The notes: generated by a model from the sequence alone, not told the origin. A stretch of 64,000 nucleotides of DNA from Hymenopus coronatus (GCA_030762935.1 CM060892.1:84302827-84366826), one strand, 5' to 3'; shown: positions 21,990 through 34,342, counted from the stretch's first letter. Made by a program: numbers and translations.

Positions 21990-22628
21990 AAAAATATTTT
22001 TACAAAAGGTTAACCTTCTATCTACTCCATGACAATCGAGATTAGCATTAACAGAATTGGTCTAATTGCTTGGTTCCTTGTAAGCAGTAGGAAAGCAAGG
22101 GGATATACTAGAGTAAAGCGATAGTCACATCTTAAAGGCTATCGCTCTGTGAATGGCTATGAAATTCGGTTATATTCGCATGATCAAAAGTAAAACATAG
22201 AAACGGATGAATTCCTGTTTGATAATTGTACAAGTACATATTTTAGAATTGAAATCTATAACAATGAATAGCTGAAAATGTACACAAAAATGTATACAAC
22301 GTAAATTGAGTGTTTCAAAGAGATCTAAATTTGTTATGCAGTAAGCTTTTGCGAGAATGAGCAGATCTTCAAGAAATTTTTTCCTGGAAAACCCAAGATG
22401 TTCGCCATGTAAATATATTTAATACACGGTATGTTATTAAAAATTTTTAAAATAATGTTTGAGAAAATTAAATTTTCCAAACTTTTTCCTATAAAAGGTC
22501 CTTTAAGGTGGAGAGATGTTATCGAAAATCTTCGTGCCGTATTCTTGGCAGATGCTGAACTTAATTATCAAGTTTGCTGTTTAACATACACATCGTTTTT
22601 AATTGTGTTGTTCACAGACACTCATATA
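21990..22628 (+). mobile_element. Element H copy 15 (3' end lost at mariner)
   Basis: Forward blocks from tatctactccatgacaatcg to gcagatgctgaacttaatta and tcacagacactcata are present. The copy is cut at the TA target of the mariner inserted at 22,631. The expected 3' end is not found on the other side. Confidence 0.8.
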
Positions 22629-22792
22629 TACGAGGTACGTCCAGAAAGTAAGTTCCGTTTCAATTTATCTCCGCTGCAGCGCTGCGATCGCAGTTCCGCA
22701 CATACGCGGTAGACGCTCTGTATCAAGGAGAAGAAACGTGCGCCATTTTGAGATCGGTGTCAGCCACATACGCTTTGTTGTGCTTGTTTACA

Positions 22793-23849
22793 ATGTCGGT
22801 GTTGAATGAAAACCCCGCCGTTTGTGAAATCAGATCTGTGATTCGTTTTCTGAATGCTAGGAAAGTGAAACCAATTGTAATTTATCGGCAAATTTGCGAA
22901 ATTTACGGACAAAATGCGATGAGTGATTCAATGGTGAGAAGATGGGTCCAACAGTTCAATGAAGGACGTAGTGAAGTGCACGATGATGAACGAAGTGGGC
23001 GTCCATCTTTGGTTATATAAGAACTGGTTCACGCGATCGATGACAAGATCCAGGAAAACCGCAAGTTTACAATTAGTACTCTCGCTATGGAATTTCCCCG
23101 AAGCTCACGATCACTAATTCATGAAATTGTTACTGAAAAACTGAAATTTCATAAACTTTGCTCACGTTGGGTACTAAAGATTCTTACTGAGCAACACAAA
23201 ACGTAACGGATGGGTAGTGCACTTCAGTTTTTAACCCGTTATGATGAGGACGGCGAAGAATTTCTGACACAAATAGTCACAGGAGATGAGACTTGGGTTT
23301 CTTACGACACCCCTGAAAGTAAGCGACAATCAATGGAATGGAGGCACACTTCATCCCCAGCAAAGGTTAAGCCGAAAAAAATCTTGACACCTCGAAAAAT
23401 GATGTGCACAGTGTTCTGGGACTGGACCGCGTGGTCAAACAATCAAAGCAGATGTTTATTGCGAGATACTTAGGAAATTGCGGCGCGCAATACAGAATAA
23501 GCGCCGAGGATTGCTGTCAAAAGGTGTTTTTTTTTTTTTTTTTTTTTTTCCTTTTTTTTTTTTGGCACGACCACACACTGCAAATGTGACGAAAAACCTG
23601 CTACAGGGATTTGGCTGGGACGAGTTTGACCATCCTCCGTACAGCCCTGACCTCGCTCCTAGCGACTTTCATCTGTTCTTACATCTCAAGTCTTTCCTTG
23701 GCGGTCAACACTTTAACAATGACGAAGAGCTGAAAGAAACTGTTTCCAACTTTTTGAAGACGGCAAACTTCTATGAAGAATGTATACAAAAACTTGTGCC
23801 ACGCTATGACAAATGGTGGCAAAATTTTGGCAGTTATGTGGAAAAGTAG
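22793..23849 (+). pseudogene. Mariner transposase pseudogene (D,D34D type)
   Basis: In active relatives this enzyme cuts and pastes the element at TA sites. The start MSVLNENPAVCEIRSV lies at 22,793, followed by the helix-turn-helix DNA-binding region (RWVQQFNEGRSEVHDDERSG). The first catalytic Asp is in TGDETW, the third in YSPDLAPSDFHLF, and the protein ends in YVEK at 23,849. Lesions are in-frame stops at 23,018-23,020 and 23,204-23,206, a deletion with frameshift near 23,415-23,440 that removes the segment after VFWD, and a T run at about 23,526-23,563 that replaces the HDN segment holding the second catalytic Asp. It cannot encode a working transposase. SETMAR-like annotation would be misleading, because no SET domain is present. 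Confidence 0.93.
23526..23563. repeat. Poly-T expansion within mariner transposase
   Basis: About 38 bases, almost all T with one CC interruption. It sits where the second catalytic Asp would be coded. Confidence 0.9.
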
Positions 23850-23948
23850 TTTAAAAACTGTAGAATTTTGTGCAATAAATAATTATTCTGTAACTGTACA
23901 CAATTTAATTTTATTACCAAACGGAACTTATTTTCTGGACGTACCTCG

Positions 23949-24059
23949 TATATATATATATATATATCTTTCCCTGCTTATTACATATACATTGGAAGAG
24001 AAGGTATCGCATTCCACCCAAAAATTCGATACCAAGATTTTACTGGAAATAATATTTTA
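23949..24059 (-). mobile_element. Element H copy 16 (hairpin-end fragment)
   Basis: After the mariner and a (TA)n run, a reverse-orientation H end appears: ctttccctgcttattacata...gagaaggtatcgcattccac, then aaattcgataccaagatttt. It breaks at tttagagttcc. Its orientation is opposite to copy 15 on the other side of the mariner. Confidence 0.7.
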
Positions 24060-24403
24060 GAGTTCCTTGTATAAATAAAAAATAAATAAAAGCATTTTCA
24101 CTTTCTCGAACACGTATGTATAATTTATATAATAGAGAATAAATTGTATTTCACCCAAAATTCGATACCAAAATTTCATCAGAAATATGTTTTGAGACCC
24201 CCCTGAATAGAAAAGAAAATAATTGGAAATAATTTTTTAGAGCTCCTTGTATAAATAAAAAATAAATAAAAGCATTTTCACTTTCTCGAACACGTATGTA
24301 CAATTCATATAATAGAGAATAAATTGTATTTCACACAAAATTCGATACCAAAATCTCATCAGAAATATGTTTTGAGACCCCCCTGAATAGAAAAAAAATG
24401 ATT
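24044..24403. repeat. 180-base tandem duplication carrying H ends
   Basis: Two units with a period of exactly 180 bases (agttccttgtataaataaaa at 24,061 and agctccttgtataaataaaa at 24,241). Each contains a reverse H terminus. Few substitutions separate the units. Confidence 0.9.
24098..24225 (-). mobile_element. Element H copy 17 (terminal fragment in duplication)
   Basis: actttctcgaacacgtatg to gacccccctgaatagaaaag: the hairpin end and following block only. Confidence 0.75.
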
Positions 24404-24985
24404 TTGAGTAGAACATTTTTCAAGGATGCGACATGGAAATTTTGAGGAAAGTACTCCCACCCCTAACTACATTTTACAGGGAACATTTTGCGAAAAATGT
24501 TAATTCTTTCAAAAATAGCTTCAAGGGTTTGGATTAAATATTATACGTTAAATTGTTTCATTATAAATAAAATGTATATCTTGAATTATCTGCGAGTAGC
24601 CTTTGAATTTCTCTTCTCTTTTGATGACATTTGTGTAACTTGTAAATCGTAAAAATAGACATAAACTTAGAAAAAAAATTGGATCTCTTTAAAATATGCA
24701 ATTCATGTCATATACACTTTATTTAAAGAGTTAAGTGTTGTGGATTTATTCCTTGTTATTCATTTTAAGTTTAAAATACTTAAAATTTTCTCAAACGGAG
24801 AGTCGCCATTCGTTTCCTATTTGTTATTTTACTCTAATCCAGGCAAAGAAACCCGAATTTCAATTGTATCACATAATGTCCAATTTAAAAAAAAATATTA
24901 TCGCTTTAGCGCAATATTTTCCCTTATTTCCCATTTACTTGCATGCAAGCAATAATATGAAATTCATGGTAATGTTTAATGATTT
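24278..24985 (-). mobile_element. Element H copy 18
   Basis: It begins with the second duplicated terminus and continues through ggatgcgacatggaaatttt, cccacccctaactac and ttatcgctttagcgcaatat. The far end is lost after atggtaatgtttaatga. Confidence 0.8.
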
Positions 24986-25403
24986 TCCCACCTTCAGGAC
25001 TAACTCTTCCACCCTACTGGAATCACTTTTCTTTCAAGGAAAGAACGCGAGAAAGAAAGAAAAACAGAAGTACCAGCAAGAGGGACTGATCCATTTGTCC
25101 CGATTGGGCGCCATGAGGAGAACTGCTAGATGTTTCGACGGCAGTAAAACAAATGCATTAAAACTCGTATAAACAAATGCAATAGTTGCTTTGTAACATG
25201 ACAATTATTCTCACATAGAAATCGCCCATTTGATATTTTATAGCTCAACCAATAAAGCAGAATACAATGTAAGTAGAAACGTAAAACATTAATGGAGATA
25301 CATTATAAAAGATAAAATGCCAACTGAACATTTTATTAATATGAAGTTGGGCAACTTTTACTTTCAAAACAATTTTAAATATTGTATTTAAATATATGTT
25401 TAA
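24986..25403. other. No recognisable feature
   Basis: AT-rich sequence. A frame of 145 codons (24,735-25,172) starts inside copy 18 and has no domain. Confidence 0.4.

Positions 25404-25463
<60 letters not shown>
25404..25463. repeat. (TA)n(TG)n compound microsatellite
   Basis: About 12 TA units pass into about 18 TG units. It is unrelated to element H. Confidence 0.95.
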
Positions 25464-25464
<1 letters not shown>

Positions 25465-26744
25465 TATGATGTATCTCACACATTGTGTGAACTCTTTCTG
25501 GGGGTATTTTATGCCAATCATTACAAAAAATATTCAAGCCCCTTTAGGGATAAAGCAGGAGGAGATGTTGCCCTCATTCTAAGCTCCAATTCAGAGCTCA
25601 ATTGTTTCCAGATCTGGAAATTGAGTTGGCCATGGAACATTTCTTCATGTTCTCCAAACTGCTCTGCTACAAATCCTGCAGTATGAACAGGCGCATTGTC
25701 ATCTAGAAATAATGTATTACCTGAAGGAAAAAATGTTGTATCATAGAGTGAACATTCCCCAAGAGTATATCGTATTTATTAGCAGTCACGTTGACTAACT
25801 GATTGATTTATTGAATGAATGAATATTATTTGTAATATGCTAACAGTAAATGAATTTACACGTCAGCATAAAAAGAAAACACAGTAAAATACATATCTGA
25901 TAACATTTTAAAACTTGTAACTTTAAAACTGTTTCACTGAATAAAAAATTGACCCATTAAAATTTGTTTTACATTTTGTTTAAATCTTTTGTAAGGCAAC
26001 AATAGCTTAATAAAAAGCACAATGCCAGAATATGTAGATGATTTTTCATATTTTGTGTCAGTATTTTGTTTACCAGTCAGTGTCGTGATAATACCTACAG
26101 AAAGCCTAAATACTACAGCCCAAATAATGACTGACATTACAGTACGCTTAAGAGTAGGCATTAAGCAGTCAGAATCATAAGCTTTTTTAGGTTTTCTCAG
26201 AAAAAAATTGTGCTAATTTTGGGATAGATTTTTAAGGTGATTTATCAGCCATATCAAGATTAGCACTCGTCAGCTGTCGCGTTCCTGACAAATTTTCTTT
26301 GTTATACTATTCCGTCAGATTATGTGTTTGGCCATAGAGTTTGTAACTGTATTTGGAGATCATGATGTGTCCTTATAAGGAAAATTAAATTCCAGAAAAA
26401 TGTGTATTTATGCAACCTGTCACCGAGGGCAACACACTTTAGAGCGTGCCTTCCGATAATGGTATAAATACTTCCCAGAATGACATATTCGGGGGTCACT
26501 ACGTCCAATAACAAATCCTTATTTTCTTCTTACTTAAGACTCTTAAACCACCAGATCACCTCCAGTTCTCCTTGCGTACGACCTAGTTCGACTCCTGACC
26601 AACGACTATCCTAACAGGACTTCAAGTCTTCAGGCTACCAATCTAGGTAGCTGAGATGCTTCATCTTTCATCACAGTTCTGTCAGAAACAGGCTGTTTGA
26701 TACATGCGTTCAGTTCTCTTTTATTTTGGGGGGGGGCAGGGGAC
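25464..26744. other. No recognisable feature
   Basis: No family assigned. Frames up to 96 codons run out of the microsatellite and carry no domain. Confidence 0.35.
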
Positions 26745-26927
26745 CTTCTTTTTTGTTGGTAGTATTTATGGCTCGTTTTACTACATGTCACAGGCGATGT
26801 CACCGGAGAAAACTCGCTCCTGCGCCACTTTGTCCACCACAAATCCCACATGCAGTCATCTAGGATCGAACCCGCTCCATCTTAGCAAGAGACGAATGGT
26901 CTAACCACTCGCCTGGGCGTGGCTGTA
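26745..26927 (-). mobile_element. SINE, family A (partly deleted)
   Basis: Minus-strand head (complement of gtctaaccactcgcctgggc) and B box (complement of ggatcgaacc, about 26,863-26,872), followed by the shared tttgtccaccacaaatccca block. The body is shorter than in the 17.9 kb copy. Confidence 0.75.
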
Positions 26928-28288
26928 CGTTCAGTTACGCAGTTAAACTGCAATAGTTTTGTTCTTAATACAATCTTCTTCAAGGTTCTCCTATCTCATT
27001 AAGCTTTTATTTGTGATCATTGTTTCATTTTGCAGAAGATATTTCACCTTCTGACAAGTATGCTGACATAACCTTAGAAGTTGTACTTCTTGAAATCTTT
27101 AATAAATTGGAGTTTCAGTCGCTGCAGCTCCTACTACCCTTGCACCAAACAATTTCGCCCATTTGAAAGTCTAAAAGGTATTTAATTGTTACTTTGATAA
27201 CAATTAAAAAGCTAATATGCTAGAAAACACCTTTACTGCGTACATTTTGTAATTAATAAATAAAATAATGAGGTTGGATTACAACTTCCCGAGATCCAAG
27301 CGCATCTATAAACATGTCTGGAACGCTGGTATTTCTATTATTTTATATATTCCCTGCAAGTGTAGTTTGGAGAAAAAGGCAATAACCGTGTCCATGGACA
27401 CAATATAACGCATCACCAACCCAGTTTTAATAGAAATACCTACAGTGCCTTGGCTGAACATAGTTATCAACTTCTTGGTCTTAATCTCGTATACCGCATG
27501 GTGCTGAAGTTAACCTACATGTCAGCCACTTTTGGTCAATGGGTTAGGATAATGTTGTTCTTTGCTATCCGATCTCATAAACATACCCCCAAAGGCGTAT
27601 CTAAACAAAGGGACATGTTGACCAACAGGATGCCTCTATCTCCGGTCAAAGCGCCTCCCTGAGGGAAAGCATTTTCAGTCTGCAATTTGCCACTAGATAA
27701 AGTGACCGATTAGATACAACACATTTAAAACTTTATAACTTTTTCCGTTATTATTTTCTCTTGTTTATCTTTTGTAATTTAAAGGTTCATAAGACTTGTT
27801 TTTTTTAGCAGTCGAAGCAGGTCAGATATTTTGATCAAACAGTACTTCCTTAAATAGGAGAAAGAGTAGAAAAAAAGCACCCTGTTACAAATAAACTCAC
27901 TTCGAACTTAGCCTCGTTGGCGGTATTGATCCGAAACCGATAGCTGCCACGATATACTTCTGTCATAATTAACGAAAATACAAACAAGAAAGAAAAGAAT
28001 GCTGTTTCTTTTCCGCAGAGAGAGAGAGAGAAGTTTACTTTAACAATGTAATGGTATCGTGTTCAAAGAACCATCATAGTTTTCTAGAACGTATTTTCAA
28101 CAACATACGGATTAATTATAAATGAGTTGAAAATTCCTGCTACTTTTACTTTGTAATCTTCAGTGTTCCAAAACAAAGAATACTTTAGTAGATGGATGGA
28201 TGGGATGGGATGTCTGTTGCTATACACTGTACAGATAGACTAGTCATAAAAGTATATATTAATTAAATAATTCTATGAACTGTAAAAT
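26928..28288. other. No recognisable feature
   Basis: AT-rich with a short GA run near 28,017-28,032. A 70-codon plus-strand frame (27,450-27,662) has no motif. Confidence 0.35.
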
Positions 28289-29960
28289 TTTTTTATACCT
28301 AGTCATCTTTTAAATTTACAATTGTCTTTATTTTAATAATATCATATGGAAGAGCACTGACAGTTTTACTTATGATGCACTTTAGTGATTTTGAATATTT
28401 TATATATTCCTATATGGATTTCATTCATACTTCTAGTAAAATGATTATGAACGTTACACTTGAGACTAAATATAGATACGAGTTATTTTTATTTAATAGT
28501 GCAGCAATATATATTAATAAGTCAAAGTAAAAATATTAAAACATATTAATAGCACACTCTTCTAAATTAAAAATACTCTTATTAACTTCAATTGCATATT
28601 CCCATATTAAGATATTGTATGATAAAATTATTTTACAATGGCAAAATAAATTTGGACATTAAATGAGCAAGCACTTAATGCTCAAACTCATTTCCAGGCA
28701 TCTAACAGCAAAACGTGTTTTATTTCATTTGGTGCATATATAATCAAGTTGATCACGCCAGGTAAGGCTATGATCTGAAATAGTGCCTAAAAACTATGTA
28801 CTACTACCAATCTTAAAAAGTCATGTTTGTTAAAATATTTCTAATTTAAATATAAGCAAGCAATTTTATCAATATTTAAATTAAGTTTATTTGCAGTACA
28901 CCATTTTAAAAAAATCACAGAACTTATAAATTTAAGATTAAATTCATCGATGCTATTGCCACACACTGCAACTGAGTTATCATACGCACAATAGTTGAAC
29001 ATCTCCATCACTGTGATGTTCTAAATCGTTTACATATAAAATAAACAACAAAGGTCCCAAGACCGAACCCTGTGGTACTCATTAACTAGCTGAATACTTA
29101 CTAGAATAAGTTCTTGACTTTAACCACAGATTCTCTAGATATAAAAAATAGCAAGATTAATTCATTTATCATGGCTCTTATACCCAAATAATAGAGCTTA
29201 TTCTTTAAAACAGATTACCTACCAAGTGAAATGCTCTACTCAAATCGAAAAACAGACCAGCTTCATGCATATTTTGATCCATACAATGATGAATAAAATC
29301 AATACGTTTAACACAGGCAGAACTAGTTGATTTCCCATGTAAGCTGATGTGTCATGCTGATTTACGGTTAACATAATGGAGCTCATTAAAAACTTGAGAT
29401 GCCCGTTATTCAATATTTTTCAAACATTTTTGAAAAGGAATTTAATGATATAGGTATATAATTTCGTATATTAAATGGATCACCGTTTTTAAACATTGGT
29501 ACATTCTGTTCATTTTCATACAATATGGAAACTCACCTGTCGTAATAGCAAAATTTAATAAATATGTTAGAGGAATAAAGAGGTTCTTTAAGGTAAATTT
29601 TATACCCTTAATAGCATAGCAATTGTTTCCAGTTTATTATGTTTTTAAAATGTTGAACTGTTTTTTTTTCTCTCTTCTATTTCCAATTCAGTAGTAGGCA
29701 AAAGAATCATAGATTGCCTGTTAAAAGTACCTGATGTGGTTTGGTGATTTACATTTTGAAGATGCTAGATTAATTTGGAATCATATTGGAAAAATGACTA
29801 TCAGAAGTATTGACAGTTGGAATTGGATTTTCTATATAGTTATCAACAAGTGTTTTACTAATCGTATTTCTAGTAGCTTTTCCTAATTCATCATTTACAA
29901 TTTTCCAAATAGATTTTTTATCCTTATCTCACTAGTTAATTTCCGAACGGCTGCTCGCAT
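28289..29960 (-). pseudogene. Non-LTR retrotransposon reverse transcriptase remnant (CR1/jockey-like)
   Basis: Reading the minus strand from high to low coordinates, blocks of a LINE reverse transcriptase appear in order. A pre-RT segment (KSIWKIVNDELGKATRN, near 29,900) is followed by PMFKNGDPFNIRNYIPIS (about 29,440-29,503) and GLFFDLSRAFH (about 29,229-29,262). Next come VPQGSVLGPLLF...YVNDL (about 29,024-29,078), a decayed catalytic box reading AYDNSVAV where YADD is expected (about 28,978-29,003), KWCTANKLNLNIDK, and a C-terminal LPYDIIKIK block (about 28,330-28,375). Many stops and frameshifts interrupt it. In life such an enzyme copies its own RNA and often SINE RNAs into DNA. No endonuclease domain or 5' UTR is seen, consistent with 5' truncation. 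Confidence 0.88.
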
Positions 29961-30107
29961 TCAGAAGGTCCTGAATTTAATCGCTTGTGCTGGACAATTT
30001 GACAGAAGGCTTTCACTTGCATTCTCCAAATTTATACCAATGATGAATTGGAGTTTCCAAAATCTCCACATTCCTTTATTTCCTATGCCCTCCCCTTCTT
30101 CCTGTTT

Positions 30108-30905
30108 CTTACTCTACACGTACTATGCATATATTAGGTAGAGAAGGGATTGTATTCCATCCAAAATTCTAGATCAAGATTTCACCGAAAATTTGTTTTG
30201 AGGTTCCCTGAGTAAAAAAAAAAATTGTGTTGTTTGTTGTGCCTGTGAACAGTATAGACAACAATGAAAACACCGTTAAATGCGTAATTTGGTATTTAAG
30301 TTTAATATCTTCCAAGGATGCGACATGGAGATGTTTAGCAAAATCCCCCAATCCAAAATACTTTTTGCATAAAAATATTTTTGAAAATTTTGCTTTACTC
30401 AAAAAAATTACTGACGATTGTGATTAAAATACCGTATACTAACATATTTACATGACAAATAAAATGTATATCTTGAATTTTCTGGGAATAGCCTCTCTCT
30501 TCGTTCTGGATGAATATTGTATAACCGGTAAACCGCAAGAGATAGGCAAAAACTTATTTAAAATAAAGTAGATACCCTTAATATACACAATTTATGCCAT
30601 ATACACTTTTTTTTAGAGTTCTCCGTTTCCGAGATATTCCTCGTTATTGGTTTCAAATTTAAGCTAAAAACTTTCCCTAAAATGGAGGTCATCTTTCCAT
30701 ACTACTCTTTTGTTTTACTTCTAGCCGTGCAAAGCGAACAGAATTTCAATTGCTTCACATAGTTTTTTGCAAGGTTTGACAATCGCTTTAACCTAGTACA
30801 GTATTATTTATGCTAGTGTTTATTTCGATTACTATGATGGAGATAAAGGCTTTTATAACAATGATTTGTCGAGAAAGACATGTAAATGGAACACGATGCT
30901 TTTTT
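30108..30905 (-). mobile_element. Element H copy 19
   Basis: Reverse copy from cttactctacacgtactatg to gtcgagaaagacatgtaaatgg. The CA/TG tract is nearly absent. The rest of the block order is standard. Confidence 0.85.
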
Positions 30906-32027
30906 GATTATTGTCGCTCACGATGTGGTTTACTTGGTGTGTTTCATACATACTAACGTGCATAAAATTGACTCACATGATAAGTTGGTAACGAAAAATG
31001 TAGGCACATCCTATTTCCAATTTGAGCTGCTTTAATTTCTCAAGCATAATTTACCCCTTGTATTGACAAGGTTCTTTCACCCCCCCCAAATATAACCTAA
31101 CATCTGAAGGGTAACCAACACTATACATGCCTCATTTGCAGAGTCTACAATGCTTATCTGAATTTAGGTGCAAAAATAAAACATAAAACATAGAAATATA
31201 CACGAAAACTAGCCTCTTTATGAGTATTTAAAAATTAAAGCAATGAGCCAATAAAAATCTAAATTTTTCCTCCAAGGATGAATCTTGTTTCATTTCCTGC
31301 ATTTTTTAAACTGTGCATTTTCTGTGATAACATTAATTTGTTTCCAAATTATAATGGCTAAATATCGAATGTGTTGTATAACATGCGGTTTTCAATAAAT
31401 GGAATAACATTTGAGTTAGTCGTTAACATCCCCTTTTTCTGAAAAATATGTCACCGAGTTATTTTTATATAGTAAATGGGAATTCATGCCTTAATTGCAG
31501 TAAGGAATACATAAATAAAAATGGAATGAAAACGTGTTTTATAATTTGTTTACGTTCGAAAGCAATTTGGCGTGACTTTCCATTAAAATTAAGTGTTTAT
31601 TTTTGTTTTAATAATTTAGTTTAGTAAAATTAATTGTGGCATAATTGAAACCTATACACGTTCATAATGTTGGTGCTTTAAAAGAATACAAAAATGGGTG
31701 CATCAGCAATGCACTAGTTTTAAAATCCAGAATCTATTCTCCATCGACTTTAAAAGGTGTCAGATTAGGAGAGAATATATGCACGCACTTTCAGAAATAT
31801 AAAGCAATGATTTTTTTTGCGCTAACTAGATGTCAACGCCAAAAAATTTACTTCAAAGTCACCAAAAAACTCCTATAAATTTAGTTTCGTTTCATGATCG
31901 GCTTACCCTACCCGTAATTGTAGGACTGACACCCCCTAGGACTTGCAAGCCAATAATACCTAGGGGTCAGAAGCCTGTCGGGGAGCCAACGGCATGAAAC
32001 CACAGAATCGAGAACCTGTTACGAGGG
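30906..32027. other. No gene; one inverted repeat
   Basis: AT-rich. Near 31,928-31,970 an imperfect inverted pair (gacaccccctagg ... cctaggggtca) could form a stem of about 10 pairs. Otherwise nothing recognised. Confidence 0.35.
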
Positions 32028-32268
32028 GTTGGCCCGTAGCCAAGCATGAACATGAGGAAGTGGATGAAATGTAAGCGAAATTGATGATTGGAAAGGTGAT
32101 GATGGAGCTATTTGTCGAATGAGTGGCGGGGGAAACTGGAGGACCCGGAGAAAACCTGCCCAGATGTTGCTTCGTCCACCACGAATATCACATGCGGACC
32201 AGGGCATCGGAACCAGGCATCCTAGGTGGGGGAAGAACGGTCTAACCAATCGCCCACGGCGCCGTCTC
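32028..32268 (-). mobile_element. SINE, subfamily A2
   Basis: It shares the head (complement of gtctaaccaatcgcccacgg) and the cggagaaaacc...tcgtccaccacgaat body with family A. It has its own 3' part (aagcatgaacatgaggaagt, then gaaatgtaagcgaaattga), shared with the 34.3 kb copy. The B box is mutated. Confidence 0.75.
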
Positions 32269-33285
32269 CTATAAATTAAAGCTCGTAAACGAGAGGGGGC
32301 GGAATATGTTGTACACTCTCAAAACTTGTCTTACATATTATTTCAAGGTTATTGCCATATTTTTCATACAAGAAGTTAATGTTATATCTAGTTTACATCA
32401 ATCATCATTTAGTCATTGAAACAATTTGAGAATGGGCATTTAAATTTCGTTACATTTGAGGTGAATTAACTACCTATTTAGATCACAAGTTCAGTGGTGT
32501 TATTAATGAGCCCTATCGGAAAAGAACATGAAGAATCTTGAAATCAGAAATGTTTCATAGATTCCCCACCAGCCAACTTAAAATATCAACTATAATATTT
32601 CGTAAAAGGCTATTGTAAAGAGAAAACTTTTGAAACCCATTTTGCTATTCAAGTGACATCAAATTCAGTTATAAAGAAGATATTTCACAGTAAACGTAAT
32701 TATACACAGAATGATTTGAAATCTTACTAGCCCAGGTGAAGTTTCAAAACTATATGATATCAAAATAAAGGTAAATCATCAAAACGTCTCATGGTCAGCA
32801 CGGCTCGTCTACACTATCGGAGCTAACTCGACTAGGGTAGGATACACCGAGTCATCTACTTTAGCAGCCTTTTCGTAAACATACCGACATGCTGCACAGT
32901 GGTTAGCTAACATTAAGGGATGTCTTATCTTACGAAATATATTCCTTGTCTCACGTCGCTAATACTATCTTTCAGAGGCAATTTAAGTTAACTATCTTGA
33001 AACATGGAATGTTAAAGACAACACAGATGAAAATACTAGATTTTCTGCTGTGAAACAAGATGTTTATTTTACTTACTTTAACACGTAATACCAAATGAAA
33101 TATTTCAACATTTAAAAAAAGTTATTGTTGATATTTACAGTTAAGAGTTCACTATTAAAACAATTAAAATTATTTAGGACCAAAGTACAGGATACCCGTA
33201 GTTAGGACAAAATGTGTACGTTTGGCTTTCAAGAATCACCCCAAGGGCAACGTCGACCCATCTGTGTGATCATACGTAGCCTTTG
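32269..33285. other. No recognisable feature
   Basis: AT-rich DNA with a slightly GC-richer patch around 32,790-32,950. No family or coding signal. Confidence 0.35.
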
Positions 33286-34166
33286 TACTTTCTCTACACT
33301 TACTATGTACATAGTGTATAGAGAAGGTATTGCACTCCATCCAAAAATTCGATACCGAGATTTCACCGGAAATACGTCTTTTAGGGTCCCCAATATCCAA
33401 AAAAAAAAGCATTTTCACAAAAAAGGTCCATGTGTGCGTGTGTGTGTGTGTCCGTGTGCCTGTGAACACGATAACTCAAAAACGAAAAGTCGGTAAAATG
33501 CCATACTTGGTACTTAAGTTTAGTATCTTCCAGGGATGCGACACGAGGATTTTGAGAAAAATCCCCCCACCCCAAACTACCCTTTACATGGAACTTTTTT
33601 CGAAAATTTCAATTTTCTCAAAAATGGATCTAACGATTTTGATTAAAATATCATATATTAAATACATTTACCTGACAAATAAAATGTATATCTTCAATTT
33701 TCTGGGAATATTCTCTGAAGAGTAGTTTATTCTGGATGAATTTTACGGAATTTTGAATAACCGCTAAACCGTAAGAGATGGACAAAAACTTGCTGCACAA
33801 AAAATGTAGAGCATGTTAAAACACACGATTTATGTTGCATACTTTTTTTCGTGGAGTTCGTCGTTTTTGAGACATTCCTTATTTTTGGTTTCTGCTATGA
33901 AAAACTTATACTTTTCTCATACAGGAGTTTGTGAACTGCTGTCCATACAAACAAAGGAATTTCAGTGACATAGCAACCAGCTTTTGATTATGACTTTAAC
34001 CTATGGTACTCCCTTATTTCACCTCTACTTACAAGGAAGCAAGTAATATGGCTATTTCTACTAAATTTTTACTGATTAGCATGAAGTAAATAGAAGTATA
34101 AGCGTTTTAAGAATAATTTTTTGCAGAGATGTAGAGAAAGTCATGTGAATTGTACACATCAGATGT
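33286..34166 (-). mobile_element. Element H copy 20 (near complete)
   Basis: It runs from ACTTTCTCTACACTTAC with an excellent terminal hairpin (33,286-33,330) to ACACATCAGATG. Blocks ccccaccccaaactaccctt, gggaatattctctgaag and cccttatttcacctctactt are in order. Confidence 0.9.
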
Positions 34167-34342
34167 TTTAGTATGTAACCATCATTGAAAGCTCAAACCA
34201 ATTTTCTGATACGAACAAGGAAAAATCAGTTTGTTTTATGATACATGCTTGCCATAAACTGCCTATGAGTGCCAGTATATCGACATTAAGCACTAGTGCT
34301 TCGTTTGCTGCCTAATCTCAAAATGCTGCAATTTTAAATGTT

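Larger units (their letters stand above)
22629..23950 (+). mobile_element. Mariner family element 1 (complete ends, inactive)
   Basis: The element proper is 22,631-23,948 (1,318 bases), flanked by TA on both sides. Thirty-base terminal inverted repeats (22,631-22,660 and 23,919-23,948) start CGAGGTACGTCCAGAAA and differ at one base, so the insertion is fairly young. It carries a broken transposase and is inserted in element H DNA. Confidence 0.95.

Noticed and set aside
22793..23849. Host SETMAR-like gene
   Set aside because: Terminal inverted repeats with TA flanks enclose it exactly, there is no SET domain, and stops, a deletion and a poly-T run break the frame. It is a dead mariner.
28289..29960. 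Retroviral or LTR element reverse transcriptase
   Set aside because: Motif order (FKNGDP, DLSRAF, VPQGSVLGPLLF, C-terminal LPYDI) is that of non-LTR elements; no LTR, protease or integrase signals were seen.
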